Shown here one piece after another: positions 33,921 to 42,989 of a stretch of 64,000 bases of DNA. Position 1 is the stretch's first letter, and each line of letters opens with the position of its first letter. The notes under the pieces are model-generated. The model did no database searches. It was not told where the DNA came from and was given only the letters and a program-made list of their open reading frames with translations. The stretch is from Nocardioides ochotonae (GTDB taxonomy: Bacteria > Actinomycetota > Actinomycetes > Propionibacteriales > Nocardioidaceae), in assembly GCF_011420305.2 (NCBI RefSeq), contig NZ_CP061769.1, forward strand, positions 917,001 through 981,000, in the 5' to 3' direction. A program made the translations under genes and the position numbers.

Positions 33921-33925
33921 CGAGC

Positions 33926-35596
33926 TTGTCCGTCCTACGCGTCGCCGCCGTCCAGTTCGCCGCCACCGAGGATGTCGCGGAGAACCTCGCGACCTGCCTG
34001 CGCACGATCGATGAGGCGGCCGCCCGGGGCGCCCGGGTCGTCGTGCTGCCGGAGTTCTGCAACCACGTCTCCTGGTACGGCTCGCGCGAGCACGCTCGGG
34101 AGAAGGCCGTGACGCTCGACGGCGAGTTCGTGGCCGCTCTCGCCGAGCGCGCCGCCCGGCACGGGCTGCACCTGATGGCCAACCTCACCCTGCTGCGCGA
34201 GGACGGCCGGGTGAGCGGCAGCAACGTGCTGTTCGGACCCGACGGCGCGGTGCTCTGCGTCAGCGACAAGCAGGTGCTGATGGGCAGCGAGCGCGACCAC
34301 ATCGACACCGCCGTCGACCGCTCGCCGGTCGTGGTGACCGACGTGGCCCGCTTCGGGCTCTACTCCTGCATGGACGGCGTCATCAACGAGACCCCGCGGA
34401 TGCTCGCCGTCGAGGGCGCCCAGGTGCTGCTCAACAGCGTCAACTCCTTCGCCCTGGACGAGGCGACCCTCCACGTCCCGGTCCGTGCGGTGGAGAACAA
34501 GGTCTGGGTGGTGGCCGGCAACAAGGTCGGGCCGCTGGTGCCCGAGCACAGCATCCAGGCGGTCGCCGAGCGCGTGGGCGTCCCGGTCGAGCGCCTCCAC
34601 GGCGCGGGGGAGGCGCAGATCGTGGCGCCCGACGGCACCGTGGTCGCCCGTGGTCCGCGCACCGGCGAGGCGGTCGTGGTCGCCGACATCGAGGTGGGGG
34701 CCGCCGACGACAAGCGTCGCCCGGACGGCACCGACCTGATGGCCGCGCGCCGCCCCGAGATCTACGGCCCGATCGCCGAGGAGCCGCGGGGACGCCGCGC
34801 TCCCGCCGGCGCCCCGCGCGCCGTCGCCGTCGTCGTTGCCCCCGCCCCCGGCGAGGACGTCGCATCGCTGCTGGCCAAGGCCATCGCCGAGGGCCCGGAC
34901 CTGGTCGTGCTGCCCGAGCTCGCCGCACACGGGGACGGTACGGCGGCCACGCCCGCCCGCGACGGCCTCGCGCCAGCCGACATCGCCGCCGCCCTGGCCG
35001 GCACCTCCACCCTGGTCGTGACGAGCGTCGTCGACGGTGGTCGCCACCTCGGCGTGGTCGTGGGCGAGGGCGGTGTCCTGCTCGAGCAGCCGCAGCTGCA
35101 CCGCAGCGAGCGCCACGCCGGCTGGCACACCGAGCTCGGCGACGAGGTGGCGGTGCTCGAGACGGCCTTCGGTCGGCTGGTGGTGCTCGTGGGTGACGAT
35201 GCGCTCTACCCCGAGGCGTTCCGGCTCGCGGCGTTCCAGGACGCCGACGTGGTCGCGGTGCCGTTCAGTGCCGCCGAGCCGCACGACCTCGACCTGCTGC
35301 TGCGCGAGCGCGCGGCGGAGAACCGGGTCAACCTGGTCGCCGGCTCGCGGCGTACCTCCGCGGAGCTCAGCGGTGCCGCGGTGCCGCTCTCGCCCGACTT
35401 CACGCTGTGGGGCGACGGCTGGGAGACCGGGTTCGCCGGCGTCATCAGCTGTCCCGAGCTCGTCGTGGCGCACGAGTCGCTCACCACCGTGTCGCTGCGC
35501 CCGGAGTGCGCGACCAACCGTTTCGTCAGCAAGGGCACCGACGTCGTCGACGGTCGCCCGTGGGCCCTCGCGGCACCGCTGGTCACTGCCCGCTGA
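33926..35596 (+). CDS. tandem nitrilase-superfamily hydrolase, C-terminal half degenerate
   Basis: 556 residues made of two carbon-nitrogen hydrolase domains (about 1-285 and 295-556). The first keeps the triad E43 (VLPEFCN), K115 (SDKQVLM) and C148 (YSCMDG). The second keeps E331 (VLPELAAHG) but the Lys position reads LHRSERH and the Cys position is G423 (LVGDDALYPE), so it cannot use the normal mechanism. The first half is probably an amidase, and the second structural or regulatory, replacing a partner subunit. TTG start at 33926 has AGGAGA upstream. It is a single-gene unit ended by a strong hairpin. Confidence 0.88.
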   Translation: MSVLRVAAVQFAATEDVAENLATCLRTIDEAAARGARVVVLPEFCNHVSWYGSREHAREKAVTLDGEFVAALAERAARHGLHLMANLTLLREDGRVSGSNVLFGPDGAVLCVSDKQVLMGSERDHIDTAVDRSPVVVTDVARFGLYSCMDGVINETPRMLAVEGAQVLLNSVNSFALDEATLHVPVRAVENKVWVVAGNKVGPLVPEHSIQAVAERVGVPVERLHGAGEAQIVAPDGTVVARGPRTGEAVVVADIEVGAADDKRRPDGTDLMAARRPEIYGPIAEEPRGRRAPAGAPRAVAVVVAPAPGEDVASLLAKAIAEGPDLVVLPELAAHGDGTAATPARDGLAPADIAAALAGTSTLVVTSVVDGGRHLGVVVGEGGVLLEQPQLHRSERHAGWHTELGDEVAVLETAFGRLVVLVGDDALYPEAFRLAAFQDADVVAVPFSAAEPHDLDLLLRERAAENRVNLVAGSRRTSAELSGAAVPLSPDFTLWGDGWETGFAGVISCPELVVAHESLTTVSLRPECATNRFVSKGTDVVDGRPWALAAPLVTAR

Positions 35597-35612
35597 TCCT
35601 CCGGGAACGACG

Positions 35613-35643
35613 GAGCCCGGACTCCTGGGGGAGTCCGGGCTTC
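35613..35643. terminator. terminator between convergent genes
   Basis: GAGCCCGGACTCC pairs with GGAGTCCGGGCTT (12 of 13 perfect) around a short TGGG loop, followed by TTC. It separates the tandem nitrilase and GntR genes. Confidence 0.8.
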
Positions 35644-35699
35644 GATCCGGAGCGTCCGCGCCGGGTGATCGACGTCGCTCCCGTTGATCGGGACGCGGG

Positions 35700-36398
35700 T
35701 CAGGCGGTGGCCTCGCCGCGGGCGGCCAGTGCCTCGAGCATCGCCTGCTGGGTGCTGTCGAGGTGCGCGATCCAGGCGGCCTTCAGCCCCTCGGTGTCGC
35801 CGGCGCGGGCGAGCCGGAGCAGCTCCTCGTGCTCGTCGATGCGGCGCTGCTGGGTCTCCGGCTCGCGGTCGAGGTTGTCCATCAGCAGGTGCAGGTAGCG
35901 GTCCGCGGACTTCCAGAGCAGGTCCAGCACGCGGCGGTCGGCGCTGCCGAGCACGTGGTCGAGCATCGCCTCGTGGAACGCGTGGTGCTTGGCGGCCAGC
36001 AGGGCCGGCTCGCGCACGATGCCGACGTACTCGGCCAGCGCGTCCTCGGCGGTCTTGAGGTACTCCTCGCGCATCGAGGCCATCGCCCGCACGGTCAGCT
36101 CGCCCTCGATGAGCTTGCGCAGCTCATAGATGTTGGTGAGGTCCTCGGCGCTGAGCGAGGCGACGAGCGCGGAGCGGCCGGGGCGCAGGCTGATGACGCC
36201 CTCGCTCTCCAGGCGACGCAGCGCCTCGCGCACGGGGATGTGGCTGACGGCGAACTGCTCGCACAGGTCCACGATCGAGACCGCGGAGCCGGGGGCGATG
36301 TCGCCGTTGAGGATCGCGCGGTGCAGCTCGTCGGTGACGCGGTCGACGAGGGACTGGTGCGCGATCGGGCGTACCGAGGTTGAGGCCGATCGGGCCAT
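35700..36398 (-). CDS. GntR-family regulator, FCD type
   Basis: 232 residues. Winged helix (IVDLCEQFAVSHIPVREALRRLESEGVISLRPGR) and FCD helical effector domain (KHHAFHEAMLDHVLG, later DEHEELLRLARAGD, His residues consistent with a metal/carboxylate site). ATG at 36398 has AGGAGC upstream. It is divergent from the large oxidation operon starting at 36577. AT-rich palindromes in the shared intergenic region and upstream of six other units make it the leading candidate regulator of the right half of the locus. Confidence 0.9.
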   Translation of the reverse strand: MARSASTSVRPIAHQSLVDRVTDELHRAILNGDIAPGSAVSIVDLCEQFAVSHIPVREALRRLESEGVISLRPGRSALVASLSAEDLTNIYELRKLIEGELTVRAMASMREEYLKTAEDALAEYVGIVREPALLAAKHHAFHEAMLDHVLGSADRRVLDLLWKSADRYLHLLMDNLDREPETQQRRIDEHEELLRLARAGDTEGLKAAWIAHLDSTQQAMLEALAARGEATA

Positions 36399-36447
36399 CG
36401 GAGCTCCTGAGGGTGACGGGGGGCAGGGGGGATGCCTCGGACAGGCC

Positions 36448-36460
36448 CAAATCATATATC
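36448..36460. promoter_or_regulatory. GntR-type operator candidate C
   Basis: CAAATCATATATC; read on the minus strand it begins GATAT, but the second half is degenerate. It is 50 bp upstream of the GntR gene, consistent with autoregulation. Confidence 0.45.
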
Positions 36461-36502
36461 GCCCGCCGAGGAGATCGGCCCGCTGGCGCACGGAGTCACC
36501 GG

Positions 36503-36519
36503 TCGGGACCAAAGTACCC
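36503..36519. promoter_or_regulatory. shared upstream box 1
   Basis: TCGGGACCAAAGTACCC, upstream of operator candidate D. A near-identical box (TCGGGACCAAGGTCCCG) occurs at 44433-44449 in the same relative position (30-35 bp upstream of the AT-rich palindrome). It could be a second regulator site. Confidence 0.4.
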
Positions 36520-36537
36520 TTGCGCACCCTCGAAGAA

Positions 36538-36550
36538 GATATTGTATATT
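36538..36550. promoter_or_regulatory. GntR-type operator candidate D
   Basis: GATATTGTATATT, a good match to the 5-3-5 AT-rich palindrome, 27 bp upstream of the oxidation operon. It contains a -10-like TATATT. Confidence 0.6.
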
Positions 36551-36576
36551 CTCCTACGAGGATGAGGAGGTGAGCC

Positions 36577-37956
36577 GTGGTCGATCCACAGGTCTTCCGG
36601 GACGTGCTGGCCCAATGGCCCAGCGGCGTGACCGTCGTGACGACACTGGCTGCCGACGGCAGCCGGATCGGGATGACTGCGAGCTCGTTCTCGAGCGTGA
36701 GCGCGACACCCGCGCTGGTCTCCATCTGTCTGGACCGCAAGCTCTACACGCACGACCAGATCGCCCAGGCCGGGTGCTTCGGCATCAACGTCCTGGCCAA
36801 GGACCAGATCGAGGTCGGTCGGCGCTTCGCCGGCATGGTCAAGGACTGCCCCGACCGGTTCGCGGGGGAGGAGTGGTCGACCGCCGAGACCGGCGTCGCG
36901 CTGCTCGACTCCGCCCTGGGCTGGCTGGACTGCCGCGTCGTGCACCAGTACGACGGGGGCGACCACACCATCTTCGTCGGGGAGGTGCTCGCGGCGAACG
37001 CCGCGCGCCGCTCGGCGCCGCTGCTCTACCACGCCCGCGGCTGGGGCCAGTTCGCCGACGTGCTGCCCGAGGTGGCGACCCTCGCCGACGGCGGCGCCGT
37101 CCGGGCGCTGCGCGAGCGGGGCGAGGACCCCGAGTCCGTCGCCGCGGTGATCGCGGCGCTCGCGGGGGCAGGGATCCGGGTCCGGGTGCTCGACCTGGTC
37201 GGCTCCGACCCCGGCGCGGACCCCGCCATCGTGGCCGTGAACGCGGTCGACACCCAGGCCGCCCTCGACGCGGTGCCCACCTGCGTCGACCTCGCGACCA
37301 CCAGCGCCCGGGTGGGCGACCGGCTCCAGGCGGAGCAGGCGCTGAGCCTGGGCATCGGGACCCTCGAGGTCGTCGCCGACCTCGGGGGCGACCCTGCTCT
37401 CGGGGCCGACCCCGACGAGGCCCTCGCCCGTGCACTGGCCGCCATCGAGGGCGTCGAGGACCGGGCCGCGGTGACGCTGCTCGACCCGTTCGGCCCGGCT
37501 CGCGCGGAGAGCGTGATCGCCGCAGTGGTCACCCTCGCCGCCCGGGGGGTCCGCGAGGTGTGCCTGCCCGACACCGACGGCCGCGCGACCGCGCTCGAGG
37601 TCCGCGCCCTGCTGGCCGAGGTCACCCGCCTGGCCCGCCCGACCGCGCTGCGCGTCGCGCTCCACGACCGGGACCGCCTCGGTCTGGTCAAGGCGCTCAC
37701 CGCTCTGAAGAGCGGCGTCACCCACTTCGACACGACCCTCGGTGGACTCGACGGTGCCGTCGCCACCGAGGACCTGGTCCGGCTGCTCGAGACGCTCGAC
37801 GTCACGACCCCCGCCGACCCCCACACGCTCTCCGGTCTCGCCCAGCAGCTGCGCGGCGAGACCACCTCGGGCCTGCCCGGCCCGGAACCGGTCGCCGACC
37901 GGCCGGAGCTCGCTCCGGAAACTTCCACCCCTGACACCGTAGGAGCCGCAGGATGA
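36577..37956 (+). CDS. flavin reductase fused to a degenerate HMG-CoA-lyase-like domain
   Basis: 459 residues. Residues about 1-160 are a flavin-reductase domain of the HpaC/short-chain type (WPSGVTVVTTLAADG, TASSFSSVSATPALVSIC, GDHTIFVGEV at 128-137). After a short linker, residues about 300-415 resemble the end of a DRE-TIM lyase: LHDRDRLGLVKALTAL (H363) and FDTTLGGLDGAVATEDL (384-400). The N-terminal lyase signature and the catalytic cysteine loop are missing, so this part is probably not an active lyase. The reductase would supply reduced FMN or FAD to an oxygenase; the next gene is a candidate partner. GTG start at 36577, with AGGAGGTGAG upstream. Confidence 0.8.
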   Translation: MVDPQVFRDVLAQWPSGVTVVTTLAADGSRIGMTASSFSSVSATPALVSICLDRKLYTHDQIAQAGCFGINVLAKDQIEVGRRFAGMVKDCPDRFAGEEWSTAETGVALLDSALGWLDCRVVHQYDGGDHTIFVGEVLAANAARRSAPLLYHARGWGQFADVLPEVATLADGGAVRALRERGEDPESVAAVIAALAGAGIRVRVLDLVGSDPGADPAIVAVNAVDTQAALDAVPTCVDLATTSARVGDRLQAEQALSLGIGTLEVVADLGGDPALGADPDEALARALAAIEGVEDRAAVTLLDPFGPARAESVIAAVVTLAARGVREVCLPDTDGRATALEVRALLAEVTRLARPTALRVALHDRDRLGLVKALTALKSGVTHFDTTLGGLDGAVATEDLVRLLETLDVTTPADPHTLSGLAQQLRGETTSGLPGPEPVADRPELAPETSTPDTVGAAG

Positions 37957-39323
37957 CGGCACGACTGACCGCAGAGCGCCTTCTGCCCGACCTGACCCCT
38001 GCCGAGCGCGCCCGCGCCGAGCGGGTCGAGTCGGTGCTCCCGGCGATCGCCGCTGCCGCCGAGGCAGCCGACGCCGCGGGCAAGCTGCCCGAGGGCCACC
38101 TGGACCTGCTCGGGGAGGCCGGCCTGCTCGGCCTGGTGATCCCCGAGGAGTTCGGAGGGCTCGGGGGCGGGCTGCGTGACCTCGCCGCCACGACGTACTC
38201 GATCGGCACGGTCTGCGGCTCGACCGCGCTCGCGTACTTCTTCCACTGCTCCTCCTCCTCGCGCGGCATGCTGCCGATGGCCGCCCTCGAGGCCGGCCTG
38301 TACGGCGACGAGGAGGCCCCCGTCGTGCGCGCCTTCGCCGAGAAGGTGCTGACCCTGATGGGCGCCGAGCGCAAGTCGATCGGCAACTTCGCCTCCGAGG
38401 CGGTCAAGGCCTCCAACGCCAACGTGCTGATCCAGACGACCGCCACGCGCACGGAGGGCGGCTGGCTGCTCAACGGCGAGAAGTCCTTCGGCTGCCTCTC
38501 CGGCTCCGGCGACTACGCGCTGGTCACCGCCCGTCGCGAGGACATCGAGGGCCTCGACGCGCTCAGCCTGTTCCTCGTCCCCAAGGACGCGCCGGGCTCG
38601 CGCCCCCGCCTGAACTGGTCGGGCCTGGGCATGCGCGCCTCCGACAACTTCGGCCTGGTGCTGGAGGACTGCTTCGTCGCGGAGGACCTGGCGCTGACCG
38701 TCCCCGGCGGGTTCACCCGCGCGACCCAGATGTCGCGCGGCTCGTGGGTCGGCAACCAGATCGCGATCGCCGCGATCTACGCCGGCATCGCCCAGGGCGT
38801 CTGGGACTACGCGCTCGGGCGCACCATGGCCGCGACGTTCGCCGACACCGGCAAGCCGATCGCGTCCTCCCCGATGCACCAGGTGCTGATCGGTGAGGGC
38901 GAGCGCCACCTCGCCGAGGCGCACCTGTGGCTGCGCCGCCAGATCGAGCTCGAGGTCAGCGACCCGCCGATCCTCCCCAAGGCCGAGGTCGTCCAGAGCT
39001 GGAAGCTCGCCAAGGGCGCGATCTGCGAGCACGCCCACGACGTCGCCCTCACGGCACTGAAGATGTGCGGCACCTCCGGGGCGCTCATGGGCAACGAGAT
39101 CGGCCGCGCGGTGCGCGACACCACGATGGGCCTGGTCCAGGCGTTCCCGGCCGAGCGCGGCAAGCTCGACCTCGCCAAGATGATCGTCGAGAAGGAGGGC
39201 TGGGCCGGGCTCACCACGACCGACAGCTTCAAGGCCCCCACCCCGAACGGCGCCGCCAACGGCAACGGGGCCGTCAACGGCACGCCCGCCGGCGCCGGTG
39301 CGCCGACGCTGGAGAAGGCATGA
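37953..39323 (+). CDS. acyl-CoA-dehydrogenase-fold flavoprotein
   Basis: 456 residues. The three-domain acyl-CoA dehydrogenase pattern is present: N-terminal helices (LLGEAGLLGLVIPEEFGGLGG), central FAD-binding barrel (LNGEKSFGCLSGSGDYALVTA, GMRASDNFGLVLEDC), C-terminal helices (MCGTSGALMGNEIGRAVRDT). The tail of about 25 residues is low complexity (Asn/Gly/Ala). The family covers dehydrogenases and two-component flavin monooxygenases such as DszC. Translational overlap with a flavin reductase gene favours the monooxygenase reading, but a dehydrogenase cannot be excluded. Confidence 0.85.
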   Translation: MTARLTAERLLPDLTPAERARAERVESVLPAIAAAAEAADAAGKLPEGHLDLLGEAGLLGLVIPEEFGGLGGGLRDLAATTYSIGTVCGSTALAYFFHCSSSSRGMLPMAALEAGLYGDEEAPVVRAFAEKVLTLMGAERKSIGNFASEAVKASNANVLIQTTATRTEGGWLLNGEKSFGCLSGSGDYALVTARREDIEGLDALSLFLVPKDAPGSRPRLNWSGLGMRASDNFGLVLEDCFVAEDLALTVPGGFTRATQMSRGSWVGNQIAIAAIYAGIAQGVWDYALGRTMAATFADTGKPIASSPMHQVLIGEGERHLAEAHLWLRRQIELEVSDPPILPKAEVVQSWKLAKGAICEHAHDVALTALKMCGTSGALMGNEIGRAVRDTTMGLVQAFPAERGKLDLAKMIVEKEGWAGLTTTDSFKAPTPNGAANGNGAVNGTPAGAGAPTLEKA

Positions 39324-40822
39324 CCGCCACCGACGCGACCGGCACCGCCGCTCGCCTCGAGGTCCCCGAGGTCGTCGAGATCATCGCGGGCGTGACGGCT
39401 GTCCCCGGTGACCGCCTCGAGCTCGTGCTCGAGGACCCGTTCACCGGTGCCGAGCTCGGGCACGCCGTGGCCAGCACCGCCGACGCCGTCGAGCGCGCCC
39501 TGGCCGCGGCCACCGAGGTGCACGTGTCCGGCTCCTGGTCGAGCACGCCGATCGAGCGTCGCGCCGACATCCTCGAGGCGATCGCGGACGCCGTGATGGC
39601 CGAGGTGCCGCGCCTGGCCGCGCTGGAGTCCTTCGCCACCGGCGTCCCGGTCAGCCAGACCCAGATCGTCGCGCTGATCGACCACGCCGCCTTCCGCCTG
39701 GCCGCCGCCGCGATCCGCAACGGCGCGCTGCACGAGGTCACCGCCGGCGAGAGCGGCCGCGCCGTCGAGGTGCACCGCCTCCCGCTCGGCCCCGCGCTCA
39801 ACCTGGTGCCGTGGAACGCCCCGGCCCCGATGGCCGCGCACAAGATCGCCAGCTCGCTGGCGGCCGGTGCGCCCACCATCCTCAAGCCGAGCGAGTACGC
39901 GCCGTACGCCACCACCGAGCTGGGGCGCATCGTCGCGCGCGTCCTCGACGACGAGGGCGTCGCGCCCGGCACCTTCCAGCTGGTGCAGGGCGGCGCCCAC
40001 GTCGGCGGGACGATGGTGACGGACCGCCGGATCCGCGCGGTCTCCTTCACCGGCGGGCTGATCGGCGGCAAGGCCATCGCCGCGGCCTGCGCTGCGAACT
40101 TCACCTCCCTGCAGCTGGAGCTGGGCGGCAACAACCCGCTGCTCGTGCTGCCCGACGCCGACCCGGCCGCCGCGGCGCAGCACGCCGCCGACCTGCTCAC
40201 CACGCTCAACGGCCAGTGGTGCCGCGCGCTGGGCCGCCTGATCGTGCCCGAGGCACTCGCCGAGGAGATCGTCGAGCTGACCCTGGGTCGGCTGGCGCAG
40301 CTCCAGGCCGGTGACCCGCTCGACGAGACCACCCAGCTCGGCCCGATCGTGCACTCGGTGCACCGGGCCCGCCTGGTCGCCGCGATCGAGGAGCGGGTCC
40401 AGGCCGGCGGCACCGCACGCGCCGCGACCGCGCTGCCCGAGGGCGGCCACTTCCTGGCGCCCACCCTCATCACCGGCGTCCCCGACGAGGCTGCGCACGA
40501 GGAGGTCTTCGGGCCGGTCGCGACCGTGCACACCTACCGCACCGAGGAGGAGGCGCTGGCCCTGGCCAACGCGACCCCCTTCGGGCTGGAGGGGTACGTC
40601 GTGGGCTCCGACGAGGAGCGCGCGCTCGCGGTGGCCCGCCGCGTCCAGGCCGGCGAGGTCAAGGTCAACGGCTCCACGATCATGAACCTCCACCTGATGA
40701 CGCCCCGCCCCGCGTGGGGCTGGTCGGGCATGGGGGAGGAGGGCACCGTGGAGACCATCCGGATCTTCACCGGGGCCCGCGTGGTCGGCGTCGAGGGCGG
40801 CTTCGCCCTCCACGGCCGGTGA
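39320..40822 (+). CDS. aldehyde dehydrogenase 1
   Basis: 500 residues. The NAD(P)-binding and catalytic landmarks are present: PWNAPAPMAAHKIASSLAAGA, ILKPSEYAP, SFTGG, catalytic base in LQLELGGNNP and catalytic Cys in NGQWCRALGR. It oxidises an aldehyde to an acid; substrate unknown. ATG overlaps the stop of the upstream flavoprotein gene, so it is coupled to the oxidation operon. Confidence 0.92.
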   Translation: MTATDATGTAARLEVPEVVEIIAGVTAVPGDRLELVLEDPFTGAELGHAVASTADAVERALAAATEVHVSGSWSSTPIERRADILEAIADAVMAEVPRLAALESFATGVPVSQTQIVALIDHAAFRLAAAAIRNGALHEVTAGESGRAVEVHRLPLGPALNLVPWNAPAPMAAHKIASSLAAGAPTILKPSEYAPYATTELGRIVARVLDDEGVAPGTFQLVQGGAHVGGTMVTDRRIRAVSFTGGLIGGKAIAAACAANFTSLQLELGGNNPLLVLPDADPAAAAQHAADLLTTLNGQWCRALGRLIVPEALAEEIVELTLGRLAQLQAGDPLDETTQLGPIVHSVHRARLVAAIEERVQAGGTARAATALPEGGHFLAPTLITGVPDEAAHEEVFGPVATVHTYRTEEEALALANATPFGLEGYVVGSDEERALAVARRVQAGEVKVNGSTIMNLHLMTPRPAWGWSGMGEEGTVETIRIFTGARVVGVEGGFALHGR

Positions 40823-41766
40823 CCTCGCACCACCTCCTGCGGGCGGCACCGGCCGGTGCCGCCGACCGGCTGCGGGCCCTGCTCCAGGGCACCGAGCTGG
40901 TGCACCTGCCGGGGGTGCACGACGCGGTCAGCGCGCGGCTCGCGAGCCGTAGCGGCGCGCGCGCCCTGCACCTCTCGGGCGCCGCGGTCTCCGCGGTGGA
41001 GCTCGGCCTTCCCGACATGGGCTTCGTGCACGGCACCGACATCGCCCGCCGGGCCGCGGTCATCGCGGCCTCGGCGGGTGGCGTCCCGCTGCTGGCCGAC
41101 GCCGACACCGGCTACGGCAACGCCCTGCAGGCGCGGCACACCGCGCTGGCCTACGCCGCCGCGGGGGTGGCCGGTCTCCACCTGGAGGATCAGGTCTCGC
41201 CCAAGCGGTGCGGGCACATGGCCGGCAAGGCGGTGATCGGGTGCGCCGAGGCGGTGCAGAAGGTGCGCGCCACCATCGACGCCGCGACGTCGCTGGTCGT
41301 CGTGGCCCGCACCGACGCGCTGTCGGTGGAGGGGATCGACTCCGTGGTCGAGCGCTGCCTCGGGTTCGCCGACGCCGGCGCCGACGCTGTCTTCCCCGAG
41401 GGGGCGGGCCTCGCCGACCTCGAGCGGGTGCGCGACGCCCTGGACGCCGCCGGCCACCGGGTGCCGATGGTCTGGAACCGCTCCGAGGCCGCCGGTCCGG
41501 TCGAGGCCGGCCCGACGGCGGCCCAGCTCGCCGAGGTCGGCGTCCGCGCGGTGATCCACCCGGTCTCCGCGCTGCTGGCCGCCGCCCGCGCGATGGAGCA
41601 GGTCTACGCAGCAGTCGTCACGTCGGGCTCCGCAGCCGGCACCGAGCGCTGGGAGTGGTCCTCGCTCACCGGGCTCACGGGCCAGCCCGAGCTGCTCGAC
41701 GAAGAGAAGCAGTACGCCGTCGCCGAGGCCACCCCCTCGGCGCACCTTTCGAAAGGGAACCGATGA
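40819..41766 (+). CDS. isocitrate lyase / PEP mutase superfamily lyase
   Basis: 315 residues. The family signature appears as KRCGH at residues 129-133 (with HLEDQVSPK before it), and Asp residues for Mg binding appear in LLADADTGYGN (about 94-96). The cysteine of KRCGH is the general acid of true lyases, so C-C cleavage of a 2-hydroxy or 2-methyl dicarboxylate is likely. Relatives include 2-methylisocitrate lyase and 2,3-dimethylmalate lyase. The latter reaction would suit alkylated C4 acids derived from pyrrole rings, which is an inference. GTG start overlaps the aldehyde dehydrogenase stop. Confidence 0.88.
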   Translation: MTSHHLLRAAPAGAADRLRALLQGTELVHLPGVHDAVSARLASRSGARALHLSGAAVSAVELGLPDMGFVHGTDIARRAAVIAASAGGVPLLADADTGYGNALQARHTALAYAAAGVAGLHLEDQVSPKRCGHMAGKAVIGCAEAVQKVRATIDAATSLVVVARTDALSVEGIDSVVERCLGFADAGADAVFPEGAGLADLERVRDALDAAGHRVPMVWNRSEAAGPVEAGPTAAQLAEVGVRAVIHPVSALLAAARAMEQVYAAVVTSGSAAGTERWEWSSLTGLTGQPELLDEEKQYAVAEATPSAHLSKGNR

Positions 41767-42989
41767 CCACCACCCCCCACCACAGCACCGTTCTCGTGGC
41801 CGGCGCCGGCGCGGTCGGCCTGACCGCCGCCCTGGTCCTGGCGCGTGCGGGTGTGCAGGTGACCGTGCTCGAGGCCGGCGCGACGCTGTCCACGGAGTCG
41901 CGCGCCTCGACGTTCCACCCGCCGAGCCTGGAGATGCTCGACGACCTCGGCGTCCTGGAGCCGCTGATGGCCCGCGGCATCGTGTCCACCGGCTTCCAGT
42001 ACCGCGATCGCCGCTCCGGCCCGATCGCCGACCTCGACCTCGGCGTGCTCTCCGAGGACACCCGCTTCCCGTTCCGCGTGCAGTGCGAGCAGTCCAAGCT
42101 CACCCCGATCCTGCTGGAGGTCCTCGAGGGTCTCGAGCATGTCACCGTCCACTTCGACCAGCGTGTGGTCCAGGCCGAGACGACCGCCGAGCAGGCGACC
42201 CTGACCACCGAGCGCGGTGACGTGTTCACCGCGGACTGGGTGCTCGGCGCCGACGGCTCGAACTCCCAGGTGCGCCAGACGGCCGGCTTCACCTTCGAGG
42301 GCATGACCTACCCCGAGCGCTTCCTGGTCGCCTCGACCACCGAGGACCTCGACACGATCCTGCCGGGCATCTCGGCGGTCAACTACGTCTTCGACCCGAC
42401 CGAGTGGCTGGTGCTGCTGCGCACCCCCGAGCACTGGCGGATCCTGTTCCCGACCGACCCGAGCACCCCCGACGAGGTCGAGATCGACCCCGCCCGCGTG
42501 CAGGAGCGCCTGGCCGGCGTCGCCGACCTCGGCCGCGACTGGGACGTCCTGCACACCACCCTCTACCGGGTGCACCAGCGGGTGGCCGACACCTTCCGCA
42601 AGGACCGGCTGATCCTGATGGGCGACGCCGCCCACATCAACAACCCGCTCGGCGGCATGGGCATGAACAGCGGCGTCCACGACGCGATGCTCGAGGCGCT
42701 CGCGCTGATCGGCGTGCTCGACGGGTCGGCGTCCCTCGACGAGCTCGACGAGGTCTGCGAGGCGCGCCGCCAGGTGGCGCTGTCCTACGTCAAGACCATC
42801 ACCCACGACAACTGGGAGAAGCTGCGCCAGGACGACCCGGCGGCGCAGAAGGCCTACCACGACGAGCTGCGCACGCTGGCCTCCGACAAGGAGAAGATGC
42901 GCAAGCACCTGCTCAACACCTCGATGATCAACTCGCTGCGCAGCGGCCAGGTCGTCGACATGGTCGGCGTGGGCGGTACGCAGGCGTGA
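41763..42989 (+). CDS. class A FAD-dependent monooxygenase
   Basis: 408 residues. The FAD fingerprints are clear: GAGAVGLTAALVLARAG at residues about 14-30, the DG motif in WVLGADGSNSQVR, and the second fingerprint LMGDAAHINNPLGGMGMN. It belongs with hydroxylases of the PHBH/UbiH type that act on aromatic or pyrrolic rings. About 50 charged residues follow the second fingerprint in place of a thioredoxin-like tail. ATG overlaps the lyase stop. The substrate is unknown. Confidence 0.9.
   Translation: MTTTPHHSTVLVAGAGAVGLTAALVLARAGVQVTVLEAGATLSTESRASTFHPPSLEMLDDLGVLEPLMARGIVSTGFQYRDRRSGPIADLDLGVLSEDTRFPFRVQCEQSKLTPILLEVLEGLEHVTVHFDQRVVQAETTAEQATLTTERGDVFTADWVLGADGSNSQVRQTAGFTFEGMTYPERFLVASTTEDLDTILPGISAVNYVFDPTEWLVLLRTPEHWRILFPTDPSTPDEVEIDPARVQERLAGVADLGRDWDVLHTTLYRVHQRVADTFRKDRLILMGDAAHINNPLGGMGMNSGVHDAMLEALALIGVLDGSASLDELDEVCEARRQVALSYVKTITHDNWEKLRQDDPAAQKAYHDELRTLASDKEKMRKHLLNTSMINSLRSGQVVDMVGVGGTQA

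Noticed and set aside
37026..40849. Long minus-strand frames opposite the oxidation operon
   Set aside because: Low-complexity Arg/Gly/Asp translations without family motifs; the plus-strand frames encode clear enzymes.
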